Part shown: piece by piece, positions 7,865-16,628 of the stretch
Position numbering within the stretch: position 1 is the first letter of the stretch
How the letters are laid out: each line of letters opens with the position of its first letter
Assembly: GCA_963675995.2 (NCBI GenBank)
Contig: CAXXIY010000001.1
Span: forward strand, 1,240,001-1,304,000
DNA length: 64,000 bases
Reading direction: 5' to 3'
Source: JAAFHB01 sp963675995
Lineage (GTDB): Bacteria; Bacteroidota; Bacteroidia; Bacteroidales; Prolixibacteraceae
Made by a program: the position numbers and the translations under genes
The notes under the pieces: generated by a model
Databases searched by the model: none
What the model saw: only the letters and a program-made list of their open reading frames with translations
What the model was told of the DNA's origin: nothing

Positions 7865-7879
7865 CGCCACCGACCTCAA
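7865..7879. repeat. attR core: second copy of tRNA-Cys 3' end
   Basis: cgccaccgacctcaa, identical to 272-286, but here without the rest of a tRNA. It is followed at once by a terminator that would belong to the uninterrupted tRNA gene. Confidence 0.85.
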
Positions 7880-7884
7880 AAATA

Positions 7885-7924
7885 AATCCGATAGCACTGA
7901 TATTCAAGGCTATTGGATTTTTTT
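7885..7924 (+). terminator. Original chromosomal tRNA-Cys terminator, displaced
   Basis: aatccgatagc (7885-7895) pairs with gctattggatt (7909-7919) with one wobble and a 13-nt loop, then a T run to 7924. With the element removed it would sit directly after tRNA-Cys. Confidence 0.75.
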
Positions 7925-8284
7925 ATTGCTACAATGCCTACTAACAAGCTTCACCCCGGCCCCCATTGATAGAGAGGTTGAAAGCCCCAGCCCATCCCCA
8001 AAGAGAGAGACCTACAAAAATTGATATGCCCTCTGATTCAGTCAGGAAGCGTTTTTACAAATCCGGGATGCCCTTTCATTCAGATGGGATGGGTTCTGAC
8101 AAGTTCAGGATGCACTTATTGGTAAGAACGGTACACCTGTTATTAAATGAGGTACATCTGTCAGATCAAACATAAATTTGATGCAGTTTAAGTAGGCTGC
8201 ACAAAACATGTTAAAAAACAGCTAATTAAATTGATTTTATTAAAATCAGATGAATTTTTATTGATAAATTTGGAGGGATAAAAG
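7925..8284. other. Spacer without a clear gene
   Basis: The stretch has degenerate short direct repeats (ggtacacctgttattaaat near 8129 and ggtacatctgtcagatcaaa near 8152; two imperfect copies of gatgccctttcattcagat near 8030-8085). The open frame at 7966-8175 has no protein-like features. Confidence 0.4.
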
Positions 8285-8425
8285 GTGAGGTCTTTAGTGA
8301 GAAAAAAATGGGCAATGTTTGTAAAAGAAGATGTTGCAATTGACAGAATTTGGCGTAATGGCAGAGTCAAGACTTTTGAAGGTCTTTTGAAAAAATGGTT
8401 TTTAAGATCGAACAACTTTTTTTAA
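8285..8425 (+). CDS. Candidate 46-aa small ORF
   Basis: GTG at 8285 is preceded by ggaggga 8 nt upstream, an unusually good Shine-Dalgarno for this phylum. The product is basic and aromatic, with WAMFVKEDVAIDRIWRNG and FEGLLKKWFLRSNNFF, ending 13 nt before the next gene. It may be a real small protein, a remnant, or chance. No family is recognised. Confidence 0.25.
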   Translation: MRSLVRKKWAMFVKEDVAIDRIWRNGRVKTFEGLLKKWFLRSNNFF

Positions 8426-8438
8426 GAATAGAGACGAC

Positions 8439-8753
8439 ATGATAAATTCAATAATTTTTCTTCTTCTTTTATTTCTGCCATTGATATTCCAGTTAATCTA
8501 TGGGATTAAGGCGATTAAGTGCTCCATCTCTTTAAGTTTTTGGCAAGTAAGTTTAATAAGTTTGCTTGGACATGTATTTTTTGCAATTGCGAACCTTTAT
8601 CTAATAAGTGTATTATTAAGACATGCCAATAATAGAGAGGGATTGGGTTGGATCTTTGCTTTTGGAACTGAATTATTCGTTGGATTCGTTTTATTAATGG
8701 TGATGCTTGTGCAACGATACATTCAATATCGCAAGAATAAATACACTCATTAA
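8439..8753 (+). CDS. Small membrane protein of unknown function
   Basis: 104 aa with three predicted membrane helices: about residues 4-24 (IIFLLLLFLPLIFQLIYGI), 37-60 (VSLISLLGHVFFAIANLYLI) and 70-92 (GWIFAFGTELFVGFVLLMVM), and a basic C-terminal tail (RYIQYRKNKYTH) likely facing the cytoplasm. I recognise no family. It stands alone between non-coding stretches, like most genes up to 18 kb. Confidence 0.65.
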   Translation: MINSIIFLLLLFLPLIFQLIYGIKAIKCSISLSFWQVSLISLLGHVFFAIANLYLISVLLRHANNREGLGWIFAFGTELFVGFVLLMVMLVQRYIQYRKNKYTH

Positions 8754-9442
8754 ATGACTTGTAATATTTCAAATGATCAAAAATGAACCGGCACACGGCA
8801 AAATACCCAAGCCAGAGTTCGGATGCTCGATTGAATAATATGTTATATTAGGAGTATGGAAATTCGTTTGTTATTCAGTGGATTAAAATCGCTGCACGCA
8901 TGGATTGGGAAACGTAATGCTCCTGGATAAAAGAAATGGCTTCTGTTAGAAATCTTCATTCCTATGATTATCAATATCTTTAGTTCATAAAAAAATAAGA
9001 CTTTATCTGGTCTCTTAAGAATTCGCGGATATTTCGATGAGAAATTCGCTGAATTTTCCGGATTGGGTTATTACAAAAATAGGAATGCGAATAAACACGG
9101 GAAATGCGGATTGTAAATGGAATTTATTCCAACAGGTCGAAAGGGAAAATGGTCATTCGTTTGCAACGAAATTAATTGGCCAATATCATCTGAAGTTTGA
9201 ACAGTCATAGAACTGATTTACAAACTCCGAATAACAACCCCTTCCCGAAGGACCGGGGCAAACGAAGGGGTATCGGCAAAATTAATTGAATTAGACGCAT
9301 AATTTTATATACAGCAAAATATCAGTACATTAACTAATAGAACACGATAAAACCAATAACGATATATCCACAATACTGTGGATATACAAGTGTTGGTAAC
9401 AAGTTATTTAGAACTACAGTATGATTTTCCCATAAGTAAGAA
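8754..9442. other. 689-nt non-coding spacer
   Basis: No credible ORF on either strand. It contains a G/C hairpin candidate near 9239-9272 (ccccttc...gaagggg) and a perfect inverted repeat at 9363-9386. Base composition changes along the stretch, giving a patchwork look. Confidence 0.5.
9363..9386. repeat. Perfect 10-bp inverted repeat
   Basis: tatatccaca, loop atac, tgtggatata, 57 nt upstream of the esterase start. It could be an operator or an RNA hairpin. No T run follows. Confidence 0.5.
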
Positions 9443-10366
9443 ATGACAAGTTTTAAAAGTAAGATGTTCAATTTTTTGATGAGAAATGGACAACTTTTTC
9501 AAGGCAAATTGAAAAAAGAAGTTTTCGATTCAAATACTTCTATAATAGGATTTAGAGAACGTTGTGAGAAAGGAGCAAGAAAATACTCCAGGATACCTCA
9601 ATGTATTACTATTAATGAACAATTCATTGAAGGAATGAAATCCGAATGGTTAATACCAAAAGATTCATCTACCAATAAAGTTATTTTATATGTTCATGGC
9701 GGTGGGTATGTATCAGGCTCATGTAGCGACCATCGGGGATTTGTCGCAAAATTTGCAAAAAATACTGGAGTTCAAAACCTACTTTATGAATACAGGCTTG
9801 CTCCTGAATATTCTTTTCCTGCAGCCTTAGATGATTCTGTAAAAATATATAAATGGCTTCTATCCTCAGGATTTGAACCAGATAATATAGTAATTGCCGG
9901 AGAATCAGCAGGTGGAGGATTGTGTTTAGCAACTCTTCTAGCTTTAAAGGAGCGAAACATTCCAATGCCAGTTGCTGGTGTTGCTATTTCCCCTTGGACT
10001 GATTTAACATGCTCAAGCGAATCGTATAAGACAAAAAACAAATTATCTCCTGCACCATTAAACTCATGGACTGTTTTTAGTAAATACTATGTTGGAGATA
10101 ATAAAGCGGAAAATCCGTTAATTTCACCATTATTTGGTGATTTAAAAGGACTTCCGTCCATTTTAATAAATTCTGGAGAGGACGATGAGTTGTATAACGA
10201 CGGAGAAAAATTTTATTTAAAATCAAAAGAGTCGGGTGTTGATGCCCAATTCAGAGCCGGCAAAGGAATGTTACATTGTTATCCTTTATTATCTCCAATG
10301 TTCAGGGAAGCTACAATAGCGATGAATGAAATAGTTGAATTTATAAAGAAGAAGTTAAAAGAATAG
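9443..10366 (+). CDS. Alpha/beta hydrolase, HSL-type esterase
   Basis: 307 aa, the usual length for the hormone-sensitive-lipase group of bacterial carboxylesterases. Oxyanion-hole motif HGGG at residues 85-88 (YVHGGGYVSGS), nucleophile elbow GESAGG with Ser155, the acid probably Asp247 or Asp248 in NSGEDDELYNDG, and His278 in GMLHCYPLL. All three catalytic residues are present. It hydrolyses short to medium acyl esters; the natural substrate cannot be told. There is no signal peptide, so it is cytoplasmic. It is a single-gene unit with no co-directional neighbour within 170 nt. Confidence 0.92.
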   Translation: MTSFKSKMFNFLMRNGQLFQGKLKKEVFDSNTSIIGFRERCEKGARKYSRIPQCITINEQFIEGMKSEWLIPKDSSTNKVILYVHGGGYVSGSCSDHRGFVAKFAKNTGVQNLLYEYRLAPEYSFPAALDDSVKIYKWLLSSGFEPDNIVIAGESAGGGLCLATLLALKERNIPMPVAGVAISPWTDLTCSSESYKTKNKLSPAPLNSWTVFSKYYVGDNKAENPLISPLFGDLKGLPSILINSGEDDELYNDGEKFYLKSKESGVDAQFRAGKGMLHCYPLLSPMFREATIAMNEIVEFIKKKLKE

Positions 10367-10538
10367 AGTTTAACCAGCTGCCAATAAGCGGTATAGTCAA
10401 TTTCCAGTGCAATACCTGTTCGAGCGATATTGCTTGTTTCAAAAGTAATTGCAATTTGATAAGAAAATGCTTCGAAATCGGCAACTATCCATGCCGCCAC
10501 AGTTATAGTCAATTAAATAAACCAAAATAATCAACAAC

Positions 10539-11342
10539 ATGTCAATTTGTATAGCAATCGCAGTTCCGGATGGCATAGCATTAGCCGCAGACAGCCAGAC
10601 AACCTGGAATCAGACAATTAATCAAGCTACTCAGCGTGGTACAAATCAACTTTTTGACTTAGCTCAACCAATTAATATTCCTATTAGTTGGTCAAGAATG
10701 GCACGTAAACTTTTTCACTTAAAGTTTAATGACAAGTCCTATGCGGTTTGTATCGCAGGGACAGCTTTACTTAATCATAAAACCATCTATTCGATTTTCA
10801 AAGGACTTGAAAAAAGCTACCAAGGTGACGGAAGTTTTGATACAGTTGTTAGACATTATATCGATGGAATAAAAGCTGAATTACGAAAACAATTAAATGT
10901 AGAAAATCTTGAGACCGCACAAACAGTATTAAATGTCGAATTTATTATTAGTGGCTACGTTGACCAAGATGTTTCAAAACCAAGAATTGAAAGTTGGATA
11001 GTTCTGTCAGGAACAATTCAAATTGATGGTGGCGGTCAATTAAATACAGGGCAATATTGTAAATGGACGAATTTTGTAAACGGACAACATACATTTGGTG
11101 GTTGTTGGATAGGACGTGCAGAATTCATTTCTCATTTGGTGACTCATGACAACCCACAAATGCCCCCAATACAAGGACAATACGAATTACTTTCATTGGC
11201 AGACGCTGTTGATTACACAAAGTTTTTGGTTGATTTTACGTGCGATTATCAGCGATTTGCTATAATGGTACCTGACTGCGGTAAGCCAATTATAAGTGCC
11301 ACATTGACTCCAGATAATTATGAAGAAGAAATTGTCAAATAG
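10539..11342 (+). CDS. Ntn-hydrolase-like (proteasome-fold) protein
   Basis: 267 aa. The start MSICIAIAVPDGIALAADSQ follows the first two strands of proteasome/HslV/Anbu-type proteins (a short strand, a D-G turn, then a strand ending A-A-D-S). Residues 66-75 (YAVCIAGTAL) fit the next paired strands. In true proteasome subunits a Thr becomes the N-terminus; here residue 2 is Ser, so any nucleophile would be Ser2 after Met removal. The C-terminal half is less familiar (QYELLSLADAVDYTKFLVD). A proteolytic or amidohydrolase role is possible but not shown. The spacer after it has GC-rich palindromes. Confidence 0.55.
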   Translation: MSICIAIAVPDGIALAADSQTTWNQTINQATQRGTNQLFDLAQPINIPISWSRMARKLFHLKFNDKSYAVCIAGTALLNHKTIYSIFKGLEKSYQGDGSFDTVVRHYIDGIKAELRKQLNVENLETAQTVLNVEFIISGYVDQDVSKPRIESWIVLSGTIQIDGGGQLNTGQYCKWTNFVNGQHTFGGCWIGRAEFISHLVTHDNPQMPPIQGQYELLSLADAVDYTKFLVDFTCDYQRFAIMVPDCGKPIISATLTPDNYEEEIVK

Positions 11343-11426
11343 AAAAATTGGCTGCTTCAGCCACTTGGCAGGTGCGGTGGTTTTCGGTAGGCATCTTTCC
11401 GATCAGGTTGCTTTGTCGACTTGACA

Positions 11427-11442
11427 TCCGCCAGCTGGCGGA
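11427..11442. repeat. 16-bp perfect palindrome (REP-like)
   Basis: tccgccagctggcgga lies in the GC-rich spacer after the Ntn-like gene, next to smaller hairpins (ggctgcttcagcc near 11349). It resembles extragenic palindromes common in Bacteroidota genomes. Confidence 0.55.
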
Positions 11443-11544
11443 CACAATCAGCACTTGCGCGTAGCTTCCACGCTGGACATAATGCCAACAAAACCAGCCA
11501 CTAAGGAGATTAGGTAGAGATTAACAACATAAATTGACAAGATA

Positions 11545-12048
11545 ATGAAATATGTTTGTTCACTGATCACGATAACGGATATGAAACAATCTCGTGATTT
11601 TTACGAAAAAATACTGGAACAAAAGGTTAAATATGACTTTGGCGAAAGCGTTACCTTTCATGGAGATTTTACAATTCATTTGCAAGCACATTACAAAAGC
11701 CTGATTGATAATAGGGAAGTGAAATCTGGCGGAAATAATTTCGAGTTATATTTCGAGTCTGACGAGATAGAGTTGACAGTTGAAAAATTAAAGGAAAATG
11801 ATGTTTTATTCGTTCACGAATTACGGGAGCAACCATGGCGACAGAAAGTCGTAAGATTCTACGATCCTGATAAAAACATAATCGAGATTGGCGAAACTCT
11901 GGAGCACTTATCATTTAGGCTAAGAAAAGAAGATTTATCCTTTGAGCAAATATCTAAGATTACAAATATGCCAATTGATTTTGTGGCTGATTCGATTGAA
12001 AAGTATGAAAGATTAAATAATGCACAAATGCCCAACAACGTATGCTGA
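11545..12048 (+). CDS. VOC-superfamily (glyoxalase/bleomycin-resistance-like) protein
   Basis: 167 aa. Residues 1-120 form the paired beta-alpha-beta-beta-beta units of the vicinal oxygen chelate fold: SLITITDMKQSRDFYEKIL at the start, the FHGDFTIHLQ strand, NNFELYFESDEIE, and VVRFYDPDKNIIEIGE at the end, where the last Glu is the usual metal ligand. The tail (LSFEQISKITNMPIDFV...) is an added helical segment outside the VOC domain. The reaction cannot be assigned. The stop lies 7 nt before the methyltransferase start, so the two were probably co-transcribed. Confidence 0.85.
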   Translation: MKYVCSLITITDMKQSRDFYEKILEQKVKYDFGESVTFHGDFTIHLQAHYKSLIDNREVKSGGNNFELYFESDEIELTVEKLKENDVLFVHELREQPWRQKVVRFYDPDKNIIEIGETLEHLSFRLRKEDLSFEQISKITNMPIDFVADSIEKYERLNNAQMPNNVC

Positions 12049-12055
12049 AACGGAT

Positions 12056-12769
12056 ATGACTCAACTATACTCAACTTTGGCAAAAATTTATCATGACATG
12101 TACCAACATGTTTTCGACTATGATAAAGAATTCGAATTTTAGGACACAATTTTAAAACAGCACAATTGTAACAAGATTCTTGAAGTGGGTTGTGGTTCGG
12201 GAATGCTTGCAAGGCGATTTATTAGCAATGGATACGATTATCTCGGATTGGATTTGTTTAATGAAATGCTTGAGATTGCTCGTCTTGAGGTTAAGTCCGA
12301 TAAGTTTATTCAATGTGATATGCGAAACCTGACATTTAATAAGCAGTTTGATGCAGTGATGATAACTGGACGCTCAATCTCCTATGTAGTCGATAATAGA
12401 GGAATTCTTGATACACTAAAGGGAGTTAATAAGTCGCTTGTTGATAACGGATTATTTGTATTTGGTATTTTTGAATCAAATGGAATCTTCGACAACTTTG
12501 ATGATTTTGAACAAAACATTGAGCACGGCAACAAGAAAATAAAAAGAATAAGTAAACTGAAGTTAAATTTGTCAACTGGTTGGACTTACGATTGGTTTGC
12601 AAAATATATTATTGATGAAGGAGGTGAAACTTCTGAGTTTGATGACCTGACAACATTGAGAACGTTTACAAAGGATGAGATTATGCTTTTTTTGAAATTG
12701 ACAGGATTCAAGATAGAGGATTTGCTTGAAGAAAGTAAGACTATAACATTAATCACAAAAAAGAGGTAA
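12056..12769 (+). pseudogene. Class I SAM methyltransferase with an in-frame amber stop
   Basis: From ATG 12056 the frame reads MTQLYSTLAKIYHDMYQHVF, a typical methyltransferase start (Y..LA..YD.MY), then meets TAG at 12140-12142 after 28 codons. Past the stop the same frame continues to TAA 12767-12769 with the SAM-binding motif ILEVGCGSGMLARRF, DYLGLDLFNEMLEIA and QCDMRNLTF. One base change would restore about 237 aa. A GTG at 12185 could start a shorter protein, but that would begin inside motif I and be unlikely to work. Either a recent nonsense mutation or a sequencing error. Confidence 0.8.
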
Positions 12770-12884
12770 ACAGTGCTGGATAAACAGGTCCTGTGAGCAG
12801 TCTGCAAAGCCCAGGGATGTGCCGGTGTTGGAGTACACCCTTAAGGATCAAGGCAATGCACTTGATGAAGATTATATTGACCTT

Positions 12885-13106
12885 TTAAGTTATAAAACCG
12901 ATGTTAAGAATAACCTTCAGTTTGGCTTCTTTCTTGAGCGAAGGCAGTGCCATGGTATTTTTGATCATCCTCAACAACTGGAAATAGTAACGCAGTCCAT
13001 AAACCATAGGTATGATACTGCTAAGCGATGGCGACATTGTGTCGCGAGCCAATACAACCAGGTATTCGTTGATCCATTCGGGGCCGATCTGCCCAGCCAA
13101 CTTCAT
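12885..13106 (-). pseudogene. Possible gene remnant, minus strand
   Basis: The minus strand holds a 73-codon frame (GPEWINEYLVVLARDTMSPS, then IIPMVYGLRYYFQLLRMIKN) with higher GC and more protein-like content than the plus-strand frame over the same bases. It has no clear start context and no recognised family. It lies between the methyltransferase and folD and may be a fragment of a lost gene. Confidence 0.25.
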
Positions 13107-13219
13107 ATAATGAACTATAAACAGGTTAATGGGCCTGAGAATAGAAAAAATTGGGTAATTTTAAAGCCGCTATGCGCGAATATACGAAAATATAAAAACT
13201 TAAAAAATAGAATTTAAGT

Positions 13220-14080
13220 ATGGATAATAGGCCAATTTTACTTGATGGAAAAGAGTTATCGAAGGAGATTGAAAATAATTTAAGAATACGAGTTGAGAAG
13301 ATAATTAATAGTACTGGTAAGACTCCAGTATTAGCGACAATATTAGTTGGTAACGACCCATCTTCTGAGGTATATGTAAAAATGAAAGGTAACGCTTGCG
13401 AAAGAGTTGGTATGACATCATTGAAAGTCAATTTACCTGAAGAAACGACTACAGAAGAACTGCTGGCACAGATTGAAAAGTTAAATAATGACGATAATAT
13501 TTGTGGTATTTTATTACAGCATCCTGTTCCAAGACAAATTGATGAGCGAGTTTGCTTTGATAAGATTAGGATTGATAAAGATGTTGATGGAGTTACATGT
13601 TTGGGATTTGGACGAATGTCAATGGGAGAAATTGCCTATGGCAGTGCTACACCAGCAGGTATAATGGAATTAATTAAACATTACAAACTTTCAATTGAGG
13701 GGAAGCACATTGTTGTTGTTGGTCGTAGTCCAATTTTAGGCAAACCAATTGCAATGATGCTTTTGAACGAAAATGCAACTGTTACGATTTGTCATTCAAA
13801 GACAAAAAATCTATCCGATTTAATCAAACAAGCAGATGGAGTAATAGGAGCTGTTGGAAAGCCTGAATTTATAAAAGCAAATTGGATTAAGGATAATGCA
13901 ATAGTGATTGATGCTGGGTATCATAAAGGTGGAGTTGGTGATATTGAGATAAACAAAGTAAAAGATAGGGCTTTTGCATTTACACCTGTCCCCGGAGGGG
14001 TGGGTCCAATGACGATTGCTATGCTTATTAAACAGACAGTTGAATCGGCTGAAGCAAAATTAAAAAACGTCAACGCGTAA
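13220..14080 (+). CDS. folD: FolD, methylene-THF dehydrogenase/cyclohydrolase
   Basis: 286 aa, the normal length. It oxidises 5,10-methylene-THF and hydrolyses the product to 10-formyl-THF in the cytoplasm, feeding purine and fMet synthesis. Visible signatures: YVKMKGNACERVGM with the catalytic Lys56, GILLQHPVPRQID, DVDGVTCLGFGRM, the Rossmann segment VVVGRSPILGKP around residue 165-175, and the C-terminal TPVPGGVGPMTIAML. All key residues are present, so it looks functional. It is AT-rich and stands alone among unrelated genes, with no folate gene nearby, so it may be an extra, laterally gained copy. Confidence 0.97.
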   Translation: MDNRPILLDGKELSKEIENNLRIRVEKIINSTGKTPVLATILVGNDPSSEVYVKMKGNACERVGMTSLKVNLPEETTTEELLAQIEKLNNDDNICGILLQHPVPRQIDERVCFDKIRIDKDVDGVTCLGFGRMSMGEIAYGSATPAGIMELIKHYKLSIEGKHIVVVGRSPILGKPIAMMLLNENATVTICHSKTKNLSDLIKQADGVIGAVGKPEFIKANWIKDNAIVIDAGYHKGGVGDIEINKVKDRAFAFTPVPGGVGPMTIAMLIKQTVESAEAKLKNVNA

Positions 14081-14235
14081 CAAAAATTTTGGGTCAATTG
14101 GGGTTTCGGTGCGGACAACAGCATCCCCGACCTCCAACAACGCGACATTGTTGTTCGGCAGCAATTGAAAATCACCGGAGGTAAAGCAACCAGCGGTCAT
14201 TGTAAAAAACCTGGCACACGCATTAAATTGATGTT

Positions 14236-14583
14236 ATGAGAATATTTAATCACATTGGAATTCCGACGAATGAGATAAAGGATGATGAGATTCATCTTAC
14301 TCACTTAAAAATGTACGTGACTGATCATGAAAAGAGTCCAAATGGAATTCAATGGATGCGGTTTGAAGATGGTGCTCCCTATCCCGAATTAGTTCTGACG
14401 ATACCACACATTGCATTTGAGGTTGATGATTTAGCAAAAGCGATAGAAGGTCAGAAGGTCATTATTCAACCCAATTCGCCATCAACAGGTTTAATTGTTG
14501 CTTTCATTGAGGATTGCGGTGCTCCGGTTGAATTTATGCAATATGACAAAAAACCAAAAATGAGTGCCCAAAATCCGATATAA
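14236..14583 (+). CDS. VOC-superfamily small protein
   Basis: 115 aa, one VOC-like domain: RIFNHIGIPTNEI at the start, a mid strand IQWMRFEDGAPYPELV, then IPHIAFEVDDLAKAIEGQKV and the last strand AFIEDCGAPVEFMQY with a Glu at the metal-ligand position. Compared with classical glyoxalases the N-terminal half is shortened. Function unknown. The gene is preceded by a 155-nt spacer with GC-rich hairpins, as seen around other genes in this section. Confidence 0.7.
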   Translation: MRIFNHIGIPTNEIKDDEIHLTHLKMYVTDHEKSPNGIQWMRFEDGAPYPELVLTIPHIAFEVDDLAKAIEGQKVIIQPNSPSTGLIVAFIEDCGAPVEFMQYDKKPKMSAQNPI

Positions 14584-15132
14584 AGTCTTCGTTTCACTAC
14601 AATGGCTGAATAGTCCTGTTCTCTGTTCATTTATCTACCAGTTTTGTGATTTTTTCATTGAGTCAATGGTCCTGAGGTTGCGGGTTTACCCGTTGAAGTA
14701 CCTGATGATTTTTAATTACAATTCTGGCTCAACTTCGGCCGTTTTATCAGAAAAGTTATCTTTGTATAAATAACAACTATAGTTATCCGACGACTTTACT
14801 TATTCATCCAGAAGGAATATAGCAGTAAAAAATCTGAGAGGTTAGGACCTGAGAAACAAAATGAATGATCTGTTGGTACGATAATAAGCGGGTGCCGGCA
14901 AGAGCACCATTCCGGCGCGGCGTGTTTGTGGTTTATCTACAGAATCCGCCACATGACGGATGAAAGGACGTGCGTCGTAAGAAGTTAATGTAAGACATAT
15001 TAAAATAGCAATACGATGCGAGTCGATCACTTAAGATTCTGTGAGGTGAGGATGAATTGAAGATCAGTGGAGCTAAATTTGCTAGCGTAACAGGTTATTA
15101 CTGTCGTGCATCAACCTGAAAATTAAATAAAT
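14584..15132. other. Spacer with decayed sequence
   Basis: 549 nt without a supported gene. Positions about 14667-14760 resemble 17824-17915 at roughly 60% by eye (shared aatggt, ggt..ccgggt-like and caacttc...gttttatc blocks). On the minus strand both copies can be read as DKT.EV...TRN.....I, so they may be remnants of one coding sequence. Confidence 0.35.
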
Positions 15133-15274
15133 ATGAAGAAAAAAATTTGTATATTTCTATTTGATGGATTTTCTGATTGGGAAATTTCATTTCTCACTCC
15201 AGAAATAAACAAGAGTGAACAATTTGAATTGGTCTATTTCTCAAAGAATGGAGACCACCTAACCTCAATGGGCG

Positions 15275-15282
15275 GATTACAA
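15275..15282. repeat. 8-bp target duplication of IS256 copy 2
   Basis: gattacaa at 15275-15282 and again at 16781-16788. It differs from the duplication of copy 1, so the two insertions were separate events. Confidence 0.93.
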
Positions 15283-15349
15283 GAGACTGTAAAATGAACT
15301 CTGTCTAAAGCAAAAATTAGTTATAATTGAACTTTAGACAACAAGAGTT

Positions 15350-16561
15350 ATGGAATCAGAAGAATTTAAGACGATGCGAGACAAAGCTCTTCAGCAGCTG
15401 ATGAGCGGTCAATCCTTAACGGGCAAAGATGGCGTTTTTGCCCCTTTACTCAAACAATTTTTAGAGAGTGCTCTTGATGGTGAAATGGCAGCTCATTTGA
15501 ACGAACACGAACGCAGCCAGGGGAATAAGCGAAATGGCAAAGGAACCAAGACGTTAAAGACCAGCGATGGAATGGTCTCCATTTCGACACCACAGGACAG
15601 ACAAAGCAGTTTTGAGCCCCAAATCGTCAAGAAAAGAGAAACCGTTCTTGCCGATAACCTGGCTCCTAAAATTATCGGATTATATGGTCTTGGGATGAGT
15701 TTTCGGGATATCTCACAACATATCAAGGAGATGTATGATGTTGAGATCTCACATGATACCTTATCCGAGATTACCGACCGTGTTATTCCTTTAGTAAAAG
15801 AGTGGCAGAACCGCCCGCTTGAAGCGGTCTATCCCATTGTCTGGCTTGATGCGATGCACTACAAAGTGCGTGACGGAGGAAAGGTTGTTTCCAGAGCAGT
15901 TTACAACATACTGGCCTTGAATACAGAAGGTCATAAGGATTTGATTGGTATGTATATCTCTGAGAGTGAAGGTGCCAATTTCTGGCTCTCAGTGCTAACC
16001 GATATCAAAAGCCGTGGAGTCAAGGACGTATTGATAGCCTGTACGGATAATCTGACAGGATTTTCCGACGCAATTTTAAGCGTATTCCCTTATGCAGAGG
16101 TTCAAACTTGTGTTATCCATCAGATTCGAAACTCCTTAAAATATGTCGCCTCAAAGGATCAGAAAGCCTTTATGAAAGACCTCAAAATCGTTTATCAAGC
16201 ACCAAATAAAGCTCAGGCAGAGGACGGATTAATAAGGCTCGAAGAGATCTGGGGAAAAAAATATCCGATAGTGATCAAATCCTGGAATAATAACTGGGAT
16301 AAGTTATCGACTTATTTTCAATACGATGAGTATGTCAGAAAGATTATTTATACCACAAATGCCGTAGAAGGCTTCCATCGTCAGGTTCGAAAAGTGACCA
16401 AAACAAAGGGGGCATTCCCTAATGATATGGCACTTTTGAAGTTGATTTACCTTACCGTTGAAAATATCTCCAAAAAATGGACACAGCCTGTTCCAAACTG
16501 GGGTTTGACAGTTCAGCAATTATCCATTAAATTTGGAGACAGAATGAGAACAGAATTGTAA
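15350..16561 (+). CDS. IS256-family (Mutator-like) transposase
   Basis: 403 aa, the same translation as the gene at 2772-3983, with the complete DDE set (WLDAMHYKVR; TDNLTGFSDAI with CVIHQIRNSLKYV; NAVEGFHRQVRK). Both copies in this window therefore look able to make active enzyme. Transcription runs in the direction of the interrupted gene and could reach its 3' part. Confidence 0.97.
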   Translation: MESEEFKTMRDKALQQLMSGQSLTGKDGVFAPLLKQFLESALDGEMAAHLNEHERSQGNKRNGKGTKTLKTSDGMVSISTPQDRQSSFEPQIVKKRETVLADNLAPKIIGLYGLGMSFRDISQHIKEMYDVEISHDTLSEITDRVIPLVKEWQNRPLEAVYPIVWLDAMHYKVRDGGKVVSRAVYNILALNTEGHKDLIGMYISESEGANFWLSVLTDIKSRGVKDVLIACTDNLTGFSDAILSVFPYAEVQTCVIHQIRNSLKYVASKDQKAFMKDLKIVYQAPNKAQAEDGLIRLEEIWGKKYPIVIKSWNNNWDKLSTYFQYDEYVRKIIYTTNAVEGFHRQVRKVTKTKGAFPNDMALLKLIYLTVENISKKWTQPVPNWGLTVQQLSIKFGDRMRTEL

Positions 16562-16628
16562 GTGATTAGCTATCGTCTGCAATCTCTTTTATCAACCTGA
16601 AACGCAAAAGTAGACAGATTCTGTCTTC

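Larger units (their letters stand above)
272..7879. mobile_element. Integrative element inserted in tRNA-Cys (7.6 kb)
   Basis: It is bounded by exact 15-bp repeats of the tRNA-Cys 3' end (272-286 and 7865-7879). Cargo in order: HTH regulator (minus), II/X-like replication protein (plus), a frameshifted small gene, an IS256 insertion, PemK/MazF-like protein (minus), TPR protein (plus), serine resolvase (minus), tyrosine integrase (minus, 159 bp from the distal att site). The genes are AT-rich compared with 18-64 kb. No relaxase, coat, Zot-like or conjugation gene is visible, so it looks like a small mobilisable, satellite or degenerate phage-like element rather than a full conjugative element. 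The chromosomal terminator of the tRNA now lies beyond attR. Confidence 0.85.

Noticed and set aside
7966..8175. A 69-codon plus-strand frame as a gene
   Set aside because: It runs through degenerate short repeats, with no start signal or family features.
12819..13217. A 132-codon plus-strand frame before folD
   Set aside because: Composition is not protein-like and it overlaps a better minus-strand frame; no family features.
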